From NCBI RefSeq assembly GCF_000010645.1, contig NC_011565.1, positions 758,001 through 822,000 of the forward strand: a stretch of DNA of 64,000 nucleotides, in the 5' to 3' direction. A program made the position numbers and the translations under genes. This document shows, one piece after another, positions 38,401-48,123 of the stretch; within the stretch, counting starts at the first letter, position 1, and each line of letters starts with the position of its first letter. Source of the stretch: Candidatus Azobacteroides pseudotrichonymphae genomovar. CFP2. Lineage in GTDB: Bacteria; Bacteroidota; Bacteroidia; Bacteroidales; Azobacteroidaceae. Under the pieces are notes generated by a model, which had not been told where the DNA came from, ran no database searches, and saw nothing but the letters and a program-made list of their open reading frames with translations.

Positions 38401-38781
38401 GCCTGCTCCCAAAATAGTAATCAATTGAGAATAACTAATTTTTTTAGAAATATCTTTTAAAAAAAAAATCCCAACGAAACGTGTAATTGTCCAAAAGAGG
38501 AATAAAATAGTCAAAGCACTAAGTATGGCAGAAAGAGCATTTAGCACTAACGCTACTTGCGAAGGATTAGGAGCAAGATGAGAAACAAGATTACCTACTA
38601 ACATAAAGATGGGTGCTCCGGGCGGATGTCCTACTTCCAATTTATATGCTGACGTAATAAATTCACTACAATCCCAAAAACTGGCTGTCGGTTCAATAGT
38701 CATTAAGTAGACAATTGCTGCAATTGTAAATATTATCCATCCTGAGATATTGTTTACGAGTTTATACTTTTTTATTTCCAT
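35485..38781 (-). CDS. TMEM260/DUF2723-family membrane glycosyltransferase-like protein
   Basis: Very large membrane protein of 1098 residues (ATG at 38781; a TTG 27 bases upstream is less likely). The N-terminal 200 residues carry the DUF2723 signature TASFWDCSEFITSAYKLEVG followed by HPPGAP. The first half continues as a GT-C-like multi-span domain, with more helices near residues 590-690. The C-terminal 350 residues are soluble and end in helical TPR-like repeats (AKDVLDKCLKVIPSYNVPYD, KKANELYIKLAEISLKDL). The family is related to human TMEM260, an O-mannosyltransferase (CAZy GT117), and the acidic WDCSEF resembles GT-C active sites. In Bacteroidetes the substrate is unknown; protein O-mannosylation is an inference. 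Confidence 0.88.
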   Translation of the reverse strand: MEIKKYKLVNNISGWIIFTIAAIVYLMTIEPTASFWDCSEFITSAYKLEVGHPPGAPIFMLVGNLVSHLAPNPSQVALVLNALSAILSALTILFLFWTITRFVGIFFLKDISKKISYSQLITILGAGVTGALAYTFSDTFWFSAVEGEVYAFSSFMTAIIFWLILKWKEKADEPHSSRWLILIAYLIGISIAIHLLILLCIPAITLVYYFHKKPNPTWKGIVITLAISFSIIISILYGLIQGLLKICGWFELLFVNVFQLPYNSGVLFYLLLIFSILSWAIWETMHDSKNFQKAKIAFIISITLLGIPFLGNGLGLGIFIIITLSFYLFVSKNIDVTILNTILISLGVITIGYSSYALIIIRSISNTPMNQNSPKNIFTLKSYLTREQYGETPLFYGQTFASKVKYENRGGVFEAATKDEGAIWSQISKKEPFEKDRYFESGRKKYYVYESNTLFPRMYSSLPQHIQGYKTWTNFKGIHFRVNSPQGSECRIKPTFGENLKFFLRYQVNFMYWRYFLWNFSGRQNNIQGYGEITNGNWITGIGFLDQLRLGPQDNMPDSIAKNKGHNKFYMLPLLLGIVGIFFQIHSGKKGIEQFWITFLLFFMTGLAIVIYLNQTPFQPRERDYAYAGSFYAFCIWIGIGTVGIIRVLKYFKIPNTATAISGTILCLLIPIQMASQTWDDHDRSGRFIVRDFAMNYLSTCEPNAIIFTNGDNDTFPLWYVQEVEGFRNDVRVCNLSYLQTDWYIDQMKRQAYESKPLPIEWKKHEYTQGKHDIAYIFNERKEPMQVEEILNRIKSENIKDKYLLSYNFEIDNIPSYKITIPVDSAAVIASGLVKPENAIWIPHYLLIDLGNKLNTNGEPTTDEKRYLTKDEMMILEILKNNKDWSRPIYYARTVGLDKYLRLFPYFRCDGIAYRIVPFEATRYQPIDIDIMYENVINKYHWGNLEQSDIYLDENTIQMIRTFRIIFGQLAMELIEKKKFERAKDVLDKCLKVIPSYNVPYDYSSTVPLANAYHQIGDKKKANELYIKLAEISLKDLKWYNRLNDHQYTSVTEDIKKNVIFLQNIIHYLLKNNPEIGEKYFSEFLKIIERFQKIMKNK

Positions 38782-39483
38782 TTTTGTTACACTTTGATTA
38801 TTTATCAAATTCTATTGTTAGTGAACATACTTTTCCTTTCTGCAAAGACAAATATCGGAATAGTTTATAACACAAAAATATTAAAAAATTAGACTTTAAT
38901 TTTCTTTTCTTTACCCTTATAAAAAATGAGAGACTGTTATGAAAAAACAGGCTCGCTTTCTTACGATTATGCTCATTTATATTAGGATAGTAAGTTTACT
39001 TTTTATTTTTCCTATTGTGACGAGATAGGACATGTTGGAGATGTTGCTAGCGAAAGAGGACTGAATCAATTGCGACTTGTGAAAATGGTATGAGCTATAT
39101 ATAAATATATCCATATGTCCGATATATATATATATATTACGTTTTAGGTTAGAAAAAGTTGATATTTTGTTGGCTTGGAAATTATTCGGATAAGATATGA
39201 TTTTAGATTTCACAATGAGCTTTATAGTAGTTCATCTAATTTTTTTGTTGGGGGACATATTCTCATATTTTAAAAATCATGTATGGTGAGTACTTACAAA
39301 TGTTGTGTATAAATCCAGATGTTCAGAAAATATGGAGTTTATCAGGTGTGTATTTTTGCAGTTTATTATTGACAGAGTATGAATCAAAGATATGGGATTC
39401 ATAGAATTAATATAAACCTTGTTTTCTATTGCACCCCTTATGCTAAACTCCATTGTCATTCTCGTTACCTAATTACTTGTTTT
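38782..39483. other. Gene-free region with an AT dinucleotide tract
   Basis: No supportable gene. It holds an (AT)8 tract at 39122-39137 and short open frames without features. The promoter of the minus-strand TMEM260-like gene should lie just after 38781, but I see no clear element. Confidence 0.45.
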
Positions 39484-39499
39484 TGGCATGTTAATTGCA
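39484..39499 (+). promoter_or_regulatory. Second sigma54-type -24/-12 element
   Basis: TGGCAT, five bases, TTGCA, with GG and GC exactly 10 bases apart. Expected start is near 39510. No gene begins within 450 bases; deoC starts at 39966. The stretch between contains one 16-codon ORF (39595-39645), a 6-bp hairpin (ATCCAC/GTGGAT near 39670-39690) and a T-rich run after it (39698-39706), so a small RNA or a long deoC leader is conceivable. Confidence 0.5.
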
Positions 39500-39965
39500 C
39501 ATTAGAGTTTTTTGTTAGCTACAAAAAGTATTGAGTAATTATTCGTTTGAGCTTAATAATAAAATTTGCCGTTGTATTAAGTAAATACAATAAGATGTCA
39601 ACAAATGGTTATGTCGGTATTTTGAGATGCATTAGGTGTAATTAATATGTAACTTCAGTAAATGATCAATCCACACTATAGTGGATCAAAGTAATAGTAC
39701 TTTTTTCTTTGAAAAAATATACATACAATTTCTTATGGAACGAAAGTAAAAAGTTACAATCCAACTGACTCTTTGTGTACCACATATATGGAGAGGAGTA
39801 GAAATAATTATATGTAATTGTCAAAAGACAATTCCTTTTTCGTAGAAAAAAACGATATGTATAGCACAAAGATTATAATTGTTTTTAATATTTTTTTTGA
39901 GGAAATATCTATTTCTAAAAAGAATACAAAAAAACAGTAGCATATGAATAATGAAATAATTCATT

Positions 39966-40820
39966 ATGAAGGAAATTTTTAAAAAGTTTGATATGGCTTT
40001 GTGTAGAGGCGATATAAATCGTAAAACAGCTGAAATTATTATGAATTGGGAGAAAAATGATACACCTGAAATATGGCGTTTGCTATATTCTTGTATTGAT
40101 GTGACGTCTTTAAATACAGGAGATTCGGATGAGAACATTTGGGCAATGGTGGAGAAAGTTAACGAATTTGATAATATTTATTCTGATATGAATAATGTAT
40201 CTTCTATTTGTGTTTATCCGAATTTTGTTAAAACAGTAAAAGAAATGTTAAGAACAAATGTAAAAATTACCTCGGTAGCTGGAGGATTTCCTTCGTCTCA
40301 AACTTTTATGGAAATAAAAATAGCGGAAATTTCTTTAGCTATCGCAGATGGAGCAGATGAACTAGATGTTGTAATGAATTGCAGTAAATTTTTTGAAAGA
40401 AATTTTCAAGAAGTTTATGAAGAAATAGCTGAAATAAAAAATGTATGTGGAGATACTCGATTAAAGATTATTTTGGAAACTGGATTATTGAAAGAATTTT
40501 CTGATATTAGGAAAGCTGCTATTTTATCTATGTGTGCAGGAGCAGATTTTATTAAGACTTCTACAGGGAAAATTTATGCAGGGGCAAAACCTGAATCCGT
40601 TTATGTAATGTGTGAAGCTATCAAGGAATACTATGAACAATATCATAAAAAAGTAGGATTAAAAGTGTCAGGCGGTATTTGTACAACTCAAGAGGCAGTA
40701 AAATATTATACATTGGTGAAGGAAATATTGGGAATGGAATATTTGACACCTGAATATTTTAGAATAGGCTCTAGTAGTTTGTCGGATAATATTTTGCAGA
40801 TTTTACAAGAAGTAGATTAA
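39966..40820 (+). CDS. deoC: Deoxyribose-phosphate aldolase
   Basis: Class I aldolase that splits 2-deoxyribose 5-phosphate to glyceraldehyde 3-phosphate and acetaldehyde in nucleoside salvage. The 284-residue product is longer at the N-terminus than the 220-260-residue enzymes, as is common in Bacteroidetes. The Schiff-base lysine lies in DFIKTSTGK; the second conserved Lys is in VGLKVSGGI, and the aldolase Asp in DELDVVMNC. It stands alone, 466 bases downstream of a sigma54-like element. Confidence 0.95.
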   Translation: MKEIFKKFDMALCRGDINRKTAEIIMNWEKNDTPEIWRLLYSCIDVTSLNTGDSDENIWAMVEKVNEFDNIYSDMNNVSSICVYPNFVKTVKEMLRTNVKITSVAGGFPSSQTFMEIKIAEISLAIADGADELDVVMNCSKFFERNFQEVYEEIAEIKNVCGDTRLKIILETGLLKEFSDIRKAAILSMCAGADFIKTSTGKIYAGAKPESVYVMCEAIKEYYEQYHKKVGLKVSGGICTTQEAVKYYTLVKEILGMEYLTPEYFRIGSSSLSDNILQILQEVD

Positions 40821-41241
40821 TGCTATGAAGAAAAGAATAAACTCTTGAAATTCATTTTGGTTTTTCTGATAAAAAATAAAAAACTGGAATGAATGTATGA
40901 AAGCGGCTGTCAACAAGCTCTTTCATTCTTGTCAATGATAAGGGCCAAAACATTGTAAGGGGGTGTTGTAATATATTTCACCATATATATCTCCTCTATT
41001 TCTGTCCAGAATAATTAAAGTTGTTAAGCGATACAAAATAACTCAGCGCATGTAAGAGATACATGCGTATGACGTAAAAGTCTATTTGTTTTGGCAAACT
41101 GGGATCGATGATACCTACTGAAACTACAACCCCTGCTTATTTAATATGACATATTAGAAATGGTCTTATTCTTCTCCTTTTTATTATGTAGAAACAAAAA
41201 TTATGTAGCATGTAGGTAACTGAACGCCATCTCTTCCATTC
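40821..41241. other. Gene-free region after deoC
   Basis: About 420 bases between the convergent deoC and PAP2 genes. Short protein-like stretches are broken by stops and I recognise none. No clear terminator hairpin with a T tract is seen. Confidence 0.4.
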
Positions 41242-41877
41242 TTAGCTAGTTTTATTTCGATTAAACGAAATAGTAATGTGATTTTTTTTTAAAAAATATA
41301 TTTGGCATGATTTGTATAGTTTATAAACTAAATAACCTAGTGATAGACCCACTAGTACTCCAACTAAAACATCTGAAATAAAATGTACACCTAGATAAAT
41401 ACGGGAGTATCCAATAAGGCAAGCGAATAATAAAATTGTCCATACGTAGATACGACTTCGAAAAATAAGTGCTGTGATTGTTGCAAATCCGAAAGCATTA
41501 GTGGTATGACCAGAAATAAAACCATAAGTCCCTGCCCCCAAATATCCAAAAACTGTATTTACACATTCTTTAAAATCAGGATGGTATGTAGGGCGTAAAC
41601 GATGAAAAATTGGTTTAAAAAGGCTAGAGGAAATCCATTCGCACAAAAAGAATACCAATGCAACCGATAAGATTACTAGTAAGGCTTCCTTGTAATTTTT
41701 TTTATGTAAAAAGATCCATAAACAACTAATGTAGATACAAGCTTCTAGCCATGAATTGGAGCACAGCCAAAAGAAATAATCCCCAAGAGCATATCTTCCA
41801 TTTAGGAGATGGAAAATATTCTTTTCCCATTGACTCTCTTGTTCAAGTAAGTGACAAAGTTTTTCAATCATTATCAT
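41242..41877 (-). CDS. PAP2-family membrane phosphatase
   Basis: Integral membrane phosphatase of 211 residues with five or six hydrophobic helices. The acid-phosphatase motifs are visible: K-x6-RP in KPIFHRLRP, then SGHTTNAFG and R-x5-H-x3-D in [11 protein letters not shown]. Such enzymes act on undecaprenyl diphosphate, lipid A or phosphatidylglycerol phosphate; the substrate is not decided here. The start overlaps the end of mutB by 14 bases (ATGATAATGATTGA), so it is coupled to the mutase operon although the functions look unrelated. The ATG at 41871 is an alternative start. Confidence 0.92.
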   Translation of the reverse strand: MIMIEKLCHLLEQESQWEKNIFHLLNGRYALGDYFFWLCSNSWLEACIYISCLWIFLHKKNYKEALLVILSVALVFFLCEWISSSLFKPIFHRLRPTYHPDFKECVNTVFGYLGAGTYGFISGHTTNAFGFATITALIFRSRIYVWTILLFACLIGYSRIYLGVHFISDVLVGVLVGLSLGYLVYKLYKSCQIYFLKKNHITISFNRNKTS

Positions 41878-44017
41878 TCAATAAAAGTTCCAGAATAGTT
41901 GTAGCAGCTAATGTTATCGGTGTACCTGGCCCAAAAATAGCAATTACGCCTGCCTTATATAAAAAATCGTAATCTTGTACAGGTATTACGCCTCCTGCAA
42001 CTACAAAAATATCTTCTCTACCTAATTTTTTTAGTTCTTCAATCACTTGAGGTATCAAGGTTTTATGACCAGCAGCCAAAGAAGATATACCTAATACATG
42101 TACATCATTTTCTACAGCTTGACGGGCAGCCTCTTCGGGAGTTTGAAATAACGGTCCCATATCTACATCAAAACCACAGTCAGCATAACCAGTTGCTACT
42201 ACTTTAGCTCCGCGATCGTGACCATCTTGACCCATTTTTGCAATCATAATACGTGGTTGACGACCTTCTTTTTTAGCAAATTTAGATACTAATTCTTGGG
42301 CTTTTAGGAAAGTAGAATTTTCTTTTGTTTCCGATGAATACACACCAGAAATGGTTCTAATTATTGCTTTATATCTTCCACAGACTTTTTCGCAGGCATA
42401 TGATATTTCTCCTAAAGTTGCACAAACACTTGCTGCTTGAACAGATAGATCTAACAAATTCCCTTTTCCTGTTTCGGCACAAAGAGTAATTGCCTTCAGT
42501 GCCTCTTGTACAACATTATTATTGCGTTTAGTTTTCAATTCATTTAATCGTTTGATTTGTTGTAGGCGGACAACTGTATTGTCGATTTCCAAAATATCAA
42601 TTGGGTCCTCTTTCCCCAAACGATACTTGTTGACACCAATTATTGTTTGACTACCAGAATCAATACGTGCTTGCGTTCGTGCAGCTGCTTCTTCAATCCT
42701 TATCTTAGGAATACCAGTTTCTATAGCTTTTGCCATACCCCCTAATTCTTGAATCTCTTGTATTAAAGTCCAAGCTTTATTTGTTAATTCCTGAGTCAAA
42801 TATTCTACATAATAAGAACCTGCCCATGGATCTATTTCTTTAGTTATGTACGTTTCTTCTTGAATGTAAATTTGTGTATTACGTGCAATACGTGCTGAAA
42901 AATCACTAGGAAGAGCAATGGCTTCATCTAAAGCATTGGTATGCAAGGACTGTGTATGTCCCAATACCGCTGCCATTGCTTCTATACAAGTTCTTCCTAC
43001 GTTATTGAAAGGATCCTGTTCAGTTAATGACCAACCGGAAGTTTGACTATGTGTTCGTAAGGCAAGAGATTTTGGGTTTTTAGCACCAAAACTCTTTACA
43101 ATCTTTGCCCACAGCAAACGACCAGCACGCATTTTAGCAATTTCCATGAAATGATTCATTCCTATTGCCCAAAAGAATGACAAACGTGGAGCAAAAGCAT
43201 CTACATCAATGCCAGCTTCAATTCCAGTTTTTAGATATTCCATGCCATCGGCAAGAGTATAAGCCAATTCAATATCAGCAGTAGCTCCTGCCTCTTGCAT
43301 ATGGTAACCAGAAATTGAAATAGAATTAAATTTCGGCATCTTTTGAGAAGTATATTCAAATATGTCGGCAATAATGCGCATGGAAAACTTGGGTGGATAA
43401 ATGTAAGTATTTCGCACCATAAATTCCTTTAGTATATCATTCTGAATAGTTCCCGTTAATTCCTCCAATTTGGCTCCTTGTTCCAAACCTGCATTGATAT
43501 AGAACGCCAATATCGGAAGAACAGCCCCATTCATAGTCATAGAGACAGACATATCTTTTAATGGGATCCCATCAAATAACATTTTCATATCTTCAAGTGA
43601 ACAAATAGAGACACCAGCCTTTCCTACATCACCTATCACACGTGGATGGTCAGCATCATATCCTCGATGAGTTGCCAAGTCAAAAGCAACCGATAGTCCT
43701 TTTTGTCCAGAAGCAAGATTTCTTCTATAAAATGCGTTGGATTCTTCAGCAGTGGAAAATCCGGCATATTGGCGAATAGTCCAAGGACGCGTGGTATACA
43801 TAGCAGAGTAGGGTCCCCTCAAAAAAGGTGGAATGCCAGAAGAGTACTCCAGATGTTCCATTTTCTCTAAATCGTCTTTAGTATAGATTGATTTTACTGG
43901 AATTTGCTCTGGTGTATTCCAATCGGTTTTAACTTTGTTTTTTATAACCAATTTATTAGTATCTCTTGCTATGAATTCAGTTGAATTGATGTCTATGTTT
44001 TTGAAATCGGGCTTCAT
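41864..44017 (-). CDS. mutB: Methylmalonyl-CoA mutase large (alpha) subunit
   Basis: Adenosylcobalamin-dependent isomerase that converts succinyl-CoA to methylmalonyl-CoA. The 717-residue product has the N-terminal TIM-barrel substrate domain ([20 protein letters not shown]) and a C-terminal cobalamin-binding domain with DGHDRG (the DxHxxG motif) near residue 600. Length is full. It follows mutA with a 10-base gap. A 117-base piece of this gene is duplicated at 3122-3238. Function needs cobalamin; no B12 synthesis gene is in the window. Confidence 0.97.
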   Translation of the reverse strand: MKPDFKNIDINSTEFIARDTNKLVIKNKVKTDWNTPEQIPVKSIYTKDDLEKMEHLEYSSGIPPFLRGPYSAMYTTRPWTIRQYAGFSTAEESNAFYRRNLASGQKGLSVAFDLATHRGYDADHPRVIGDVGKAGVSICSLEDMKMLFDGIPLKDMSVSMTMNGAVLPILAFYINAGLEQGAKLEELTGTIQNDILKEFMVRNTYIYPPKFSMRIIADIFEYTSQKMPKFNSISISGYHMQEAGATADIELAYTLADGMEYLKTGIEAGIDVDAFAPRLSFFWAIGMNHFMEIAKMRAGRLLWAKIVKSFGAKNPKSLALRTHSQTSGWSLTEQDPFNNVGRTCIEAMAAVLGHTQSLHTNALDEAIALPSDFSARIARNTQIYIQEETYITKEIDPWAGSYYVEYLTQELTNKAWTLIQEIQELGGMAKAIETGIPKIRIEEAAARTQARIDSGSQTIIGVNKYRLGKEDPIDILEIDNTVVRLQQIKRLNELKTKRNNNVVQEALKAITLCAETGKGNLLDLSVQAASVCATLGEISYACEKVCGRYKAIIRTISGVYSSETKENSTFLKAQELVSKFAKKEGRQPRIMIAKMGQDGHDRGAKVVATGYADCGFDVDMGPLFQTPEEAARQAVENDVHVLGISSLAAGHKTLIPQVIEELKKLGREDIFVVAGGVIPVQDYDFLYKAGVIAIFGPGTPITLAATTILELLLNDND

Positions 44018-44027
44018 ATTTCTGAAA

Positions 44028-45893
44028 TCAAATATTCAATAGTTTATTAAGTTGTTGCAGTGTTTCCAAAACATTACTTTTTTTATTGATAAAATTTGTA
44101 ATACCTTGTGATTTCAATTTTTCTATAGAAGTGGGAATACCTGCAATAATTAGGATTTCTTTACCAGAGATTAATCTATGGGCTTCTGGAGCAAAAATAT
44201 CATATTCATCATCGCTTGAACAAAGGACAATAATATCAGCATTTATTTTTTTAGCATTCTCTATACCTTGTGTTATAGTTTCAAATCCAAGATTGTCAAT
44301 CACTTTGTAACCGGCACATGCTAAAAAATTGGAAGAAAATTGTGAACGAGCCAATCGCATAACCAAATTTCCAATGGTTAGCATAAATGCTTTTATTTCT
44401 CTTCCAGACCTTTCGGTAGATAAACGTAGTGCTTCGAATTCCTCACCTAAACGTTTCATATTTAGAACCTTAATTTCTTCATGTTTATGGGAATGAAAAT
44501 TACAAATACTGACTCCATTTATGGTCTGAGTTTTATTGAAAGCTGTTTCCGAAAAATTAGGGAATTGATTTGTTCCCAACAATATTTCGCGGCGTTGTGC
44601 TACATCTTTAAGCCGTTTGTAAGCACTTATATTTACAGATTCTTGGATTTTACCTTTTTTTACTAACTCATAAAATCCTTTTTCTTCTGTTATAAGGAAT
44701 AAATTCCATGATTCTTGAGCAATAGAATTTGTGAGCGATTCTATATAATAAGAACCTCCGGATGGGTCAATCACTTGATTGAAGTGACATTCTTCTTTTA
44801 ACAACAATTGTTGATTACGTGCAATACGTTCTGAAAAATCATTAGGGACTTTGAAGCACTTATCGAATGGGACAACTAGTAGTGAATCCACTCCTGCAAT
44901 ACTAGCTGCCATTGCTTCAGTCTGTGTACGAAGTAAATTAACATAAGCATCATAAAGAGTTTGGTTAAATAATGAAGTTTGTGCAAAAATATTCATTTGT
45001 GCTCCACAAAAACATTGGCATTCTGTTTTGTAGGCTTTTACAATTTCAGCCCATAACCAACGAGCAGCACGGAATTTGGCAATTTCCATGAAATAATTTG
45101 TACTAATACCGAAATTGAATTTAGTTTTTTTAGCCACAATCATCGAATCAATCCCTGTTTCTACCAATTTATTTAATAATTCATTTCCCCAAGCTAAAGC
45201 ATAACTTAATTCTTGGGTAATAAAGGAACCTGCATTGCTCAAAAGATGAGCATTAACAGCAATTACTTTGAAAAATGGCATTTCAGACGCAGCATTTATT
45301 GCTATACCCATTTGTTCAACCCATTCTTCTTTGATTATTCCTTTCGTCAATATATTTCCAATGAAATCAATATTAACAGAACCATGTATTTGGGCTAAAT
45401 CAAAATTATTTTTTTTAAAATATTCAACTAAAATATTAATTAGTTTTACAGATTCCGTATTACAGGTAGTAAAGTTAAGTTCGATGCATTGCGGAAGAAT
45501 ATTGGATAAAAGAGTAGCAATATTTTTTTTATTGATTTTTTCTCCAGGAATATCAAATCCTAAAGAAGTAATTCCTTTGTTCAAAATATCCAGGGCTTTC
45601 TTATTCGCTTCAAAGAAATCTATTACTACAATGTCTTGGCGAATAAGCCACTCATTGTCATCTTTACGAGTTCCACGTACGTATGGGAACTCCCCTGGTA
45701 AGGATTTAATTGTTTTTAGGTCGGCAATGTCTTCCGCACGATAAAAAGGCATTACATTGAAACCTTCGTTTGTCTTCCAAATCAGTTTTTTTTCAAAATC
45801 AGCACCCTTTAGGTCGGAAACAATTTTTTTTTTCCATTCTTCAGTAGATGTGTGAGCAAATTCTGAAAAAAGCTTTTTAGATGGATTACTCAT
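44028..45893 (-). CDS. mutA: Methylmalonyl-CoA mutase small (beta) subunit
   Basis: Non-catalytic partner of MutB. From the ATG at 45893 the product is 621 residues and begins [20 protein letters not shown]; the frame is open 26 codons further upstream but that stretch has no family features. The barrel domain is present ([34 protein letters not shown]). The C-terminal cobalamin-like domain lacks the DxHxxG motif, which is normal for this subunit. It heads the mutA-mutB-PAP2 run, divergent from the LysE-family gene. Confidence 0.95.
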   Translation of the reverse strand: MSNPSKKLFSEFAHTSTEEWKKKIVSDLKGADFEKKLIWKTNEGFNVMPFYRAEDIADLKTIKSLPGEFPYVRGTRKDDNEWLIRQDIVVIDFFEANKKALDILNKGITSLGFDIPGEKINKKNIATLLSNILPQCIELNFTTCNTESVKLINILVEYFKKNNFDLAQIHGSVNIDFIGNILTKGIIKEEWVEQMGIAINAASEMPFFKVIAVNAHLLSNAGSFITQELSYALAWGNELLNKLVETGIDSMIVAKKTKFNFGISTNYFMEIAKFRAARWLWAEIVKAYKTECQCFCGAQMNIFAQTSLFNQTLYDAYVNLLRTQTEAMAASIAGVDSLLVVPFDKCFKVPNDFSERIARNQQLLLKEECHFNQVIDPSGGSYYIESLTNSIAQESWNLFLITEEKGFYELVKKGKIQESVNISAYKRLKDVAQRREILLGTNQFPNFSETAFNKTQTINGVSICNFHSHKHEEIKVLNMKRLGEEFEALRLSTERSGREIKAFMLTIGNLVMRLARSQFSSNFLACAGYKVIDNLGFETITQGIENAKKINADIIVLCSSDDEYDIFAPEAHRLISGKEILIIAGIPTSIEKLKSQGITNFINKKSNVLETLQQLNKLLNI

Positions 45894-46115
45894 AACAGTT
45901 TGATTGATTTCGATAAAATATATTAGAAAAGACCATACAAAAAAGCCGAAGCTTTCATCATTCAGTGACAAAATCTACACGAAATTACAACTAAAATAAA
46001 TATTAAATTTAATTGTTGACAACAAAATATCAACTTGTTTAATTGTCAAAACAAAAGTTTTTTCCATATCTCTTACATATTTACAAGTAGAAAAGGTTAT
46101 CTTCGTAGGGAGTTT

Positions 46116-46745
46116 ATGCAATCATGTTTCACATTGATATATAAGGGACTTATCATTGGGGTATTGGTGTCTGTTCCTGTGGGACCGGTAGGATTGTTGT
46201 GTATTCAGAGAACATTGTATAAAGGGAGGTGGTATGGTTTTTCTTCTGGATTAGGAGCTGCTTTTTCGGACTTTTTATATGCAATAATTGTATGTACCAG
46301 TATGGGAATTGTAGGTGGTTTTATAGAAAAAAACAGGCTATTGTTGCAAATTTTAGGGAGCATTTTGTTAATTGTTTTTAGTATATATGCTTTTTTAAAT
46401 AGTCCTTTTAAGAGTTTAGAAAAAACAGAAATAGGAATAAGCTCATACTCGCAAAACATTTTAAGTGTATTTTTGCTATCTTTTTCTAATCCGTTTGTTG
46501 TATTTTTGTACATCAGCTTATTCAATAGTTTTGGGTTTTTAGCAGGAGAAAGTTTGTATGTTACGATCATGGGGGCGTTCTGTGTTTTTATGGGTAATCT
46601 ACTATGGTGGTTTGTAATTACTTACTTGGTGTCAAAACTTCACGGAATTTTCAATATTCAGAGATTATACATTTTGAATAGGACCATAAGTATTGTTATA
46701 ATGTCATTGGCTTTTGGAATAATTGCTTATTCATTCATTCATTGA
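46116..46745 (+). CDS. LysE-family amino acid exporter
   Basis: Predicted export permease of 209 residues with about six membrane helices. The N-terminus has the family signature GVLVSVPVGPVGLLCIQRTL (residues about 13-32) and GAAFSDFLYA. LysE/RhtB proteins export basic amino acids, homoserine, threonine or other solutes; the substrate cannot be read from sequence. In a nitrogen-fixing symbiont an amino-acid exporter would be a plausible route for passing nitrogen to a host, but that is inference. The ATG at 46116 was chosen because it places the first helix as in relatives. tRNA-Asp follows 28 bases later. Confidence 0.88.
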   Translation: MQSCFTLIYKGLIIGVLVSVPVGPVGLLCIQRTLYKGRWYGFSSGLGAAFSDFLYAIIVCTSMGIVGGFIEKNRLLLQILGSILLIVFSIYAFLNSPFKSLEKTEIGISSYSQNILSVFLLSFSNPFVVFLYISLFNSFGFLAGESLYVTIMGAFCVFMGNLLWWFVITYLVSKLHGIFNIQRLYILNRTISIVIMSLAFGIIAYSFIH

Positions 46746-46773
46746 ATAAATGGCAACTTGTAATCCACTATAC

Positions 46774-46848
46774 GGTGTGGTAGTTCAGTTTGGTTAGAAT
46801 ACATGCCTGTCACGCATGGGGTCGCGGGTTCAAGTCCCGTCCATACCG
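46774..46848 (+). tRNA. tRNA-Asp (GTC)
   Basis: A full cloverleaf can be folded: acceptor GGTGTGG with CCATACC (one G-T pair), anticodon stem CATGC/GCATG around loop CTGTCAC with anticodon GTC, and T arm GCGGG-TTCAAGT-CCCGT. The discriminator is G, correct for Asp; the 3' CCA is not encoded. It is the only tRNA I found in the window. Confidence 0.96.
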
Positions 46849-48123
46849 CAAAAACTTATAATTTTATAGGAAAGGCTTCTCAAAAAAATGGAAACAAATG
46901 CTTTAAAAGTTTTAAGGAATGTGGTCGTTATAGCGAAATGAGTAAAAGTATTGTAAAGAGGTTTGTTGTCTTGATGGAACAAAGGAAAATAGATAGCAAT
47001 GAGATAAGTATTTGTTTTGCGAATTTGAAAATGAATGAGAAATGGAATTATCGAAAATTGACGAAACTTTATAAAAAGTATTCAAAATATTTTTATAGAT
47101 GAAGGATAGATAAGGTAAGTTCAGACAGTCATTTGAAGAAATACCCTTTGTTATATCGATGGTAGATTTGAAAAATGTTACGAAAGAGAGTGTCAATTCT
47201 TTGAAAGAGGCTTTGTTAATTATCAAAGATTAAATCGAAATAGAGGGATTGAAATAAATAGATCTTGAATGTTTTTCTAAAAAGAAAGAATTAAAAGTGT
47301 CATTGACTTTTATAGGATTTTCAAACGAAAATTTTAAATAGTTGATAACTACTATTCGAATAGTTGATTATCAAGGAGGTCGATGGCGTTGGTTTTGTTT
47401 CTTGTTAAGAGAATTCCTCTTTTTGAATTAAAAAATTTAGTAAATCAAAAATTTAAATTTGAAATTCCTGGATTAATTGGTGTTTTAATTTTTTTTATAA
47501 AAAAGGAAGTTTTTAGCGAAAAAAGAGGATAATCTCAAGAGGTTTATTTTCGAATTTTTGGAGAAGTTATATTTTAAATATAAAACAGGTGATTTAATTT
47601 AAATTTGAAGGAATTGATGTATACTACTCTGATAGTAAATAGAAACTGGATTTTGTAATTCTGAAATAATTCTTCTCAGCAACAATTTCTTCGGAAGAAT
47701 GTGATGAAGTGTCAAAGTTCAAAATTTCTGATTGAAAAACATTATTCCAATTCCAATTTTACCAATTTTATTGGGTTTTATGGTTGGGTTTATGGGTTGG
47801 TATCGGGGATTGGTTGGGGATGTGTACGTAAAAAGAGATCTAGAGCTCCTTGTTGAAGCCACATGAAGACCCCTTTACTTCTTACAAAATTGAGTTGCAA
47901 AGACTTGAATAGTTGTTCAATTGAAACCCTCAATAAGGGAGCGTAAGCGTATAAATAAAATTTTACACGACGATCATTTGGATTTTTCAAAAATATTCCT
48001 GACGATTCAGTCAATATGACCTTTGTGTATACACCACCTTTTAACCTGAAAGGTACACAAATTATCAAGGTAATATTAAATATTCAAGAATATCTAGATT
48101 GGCGTGCAAGATGAATTAATGAA
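46849..48123. other. Gene-poor region with eroded coding traces
   Basis: No intact known gene over 1.3 kb. A 54-codon basic ORF (46938-47102, ATG start, Lys-rich) could be a tiny protein or the end of a broken gene. From 47110 to 47460 the plus strand reads like protein interrupted by several stops. A 92-codon minus-strand frame (47790-48068, TTG start) resembles no family I know. I regard the region as decayed. Confidence 0.45.

Noticed and set aside
39821..40138. Minus-strand 105-codon frame overlapping the deoC start
   Set aside because: It is antisense to the well-supported deoC gene and has no family features.
44028..44250. MutA lacking the cobalamin DxHxxG motif, suspected decay
   Set aside because: The small subunit of heterodimeric methylmalonyl-CoA mutase normally lacks this motif; the rest is intact.
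47790..48068. Minus-strand 92-codon frame
   Set aside because: TTG start, no recognised family, and plus-strand pieces over the same bases look equally protein-like, so I could not support a gene.
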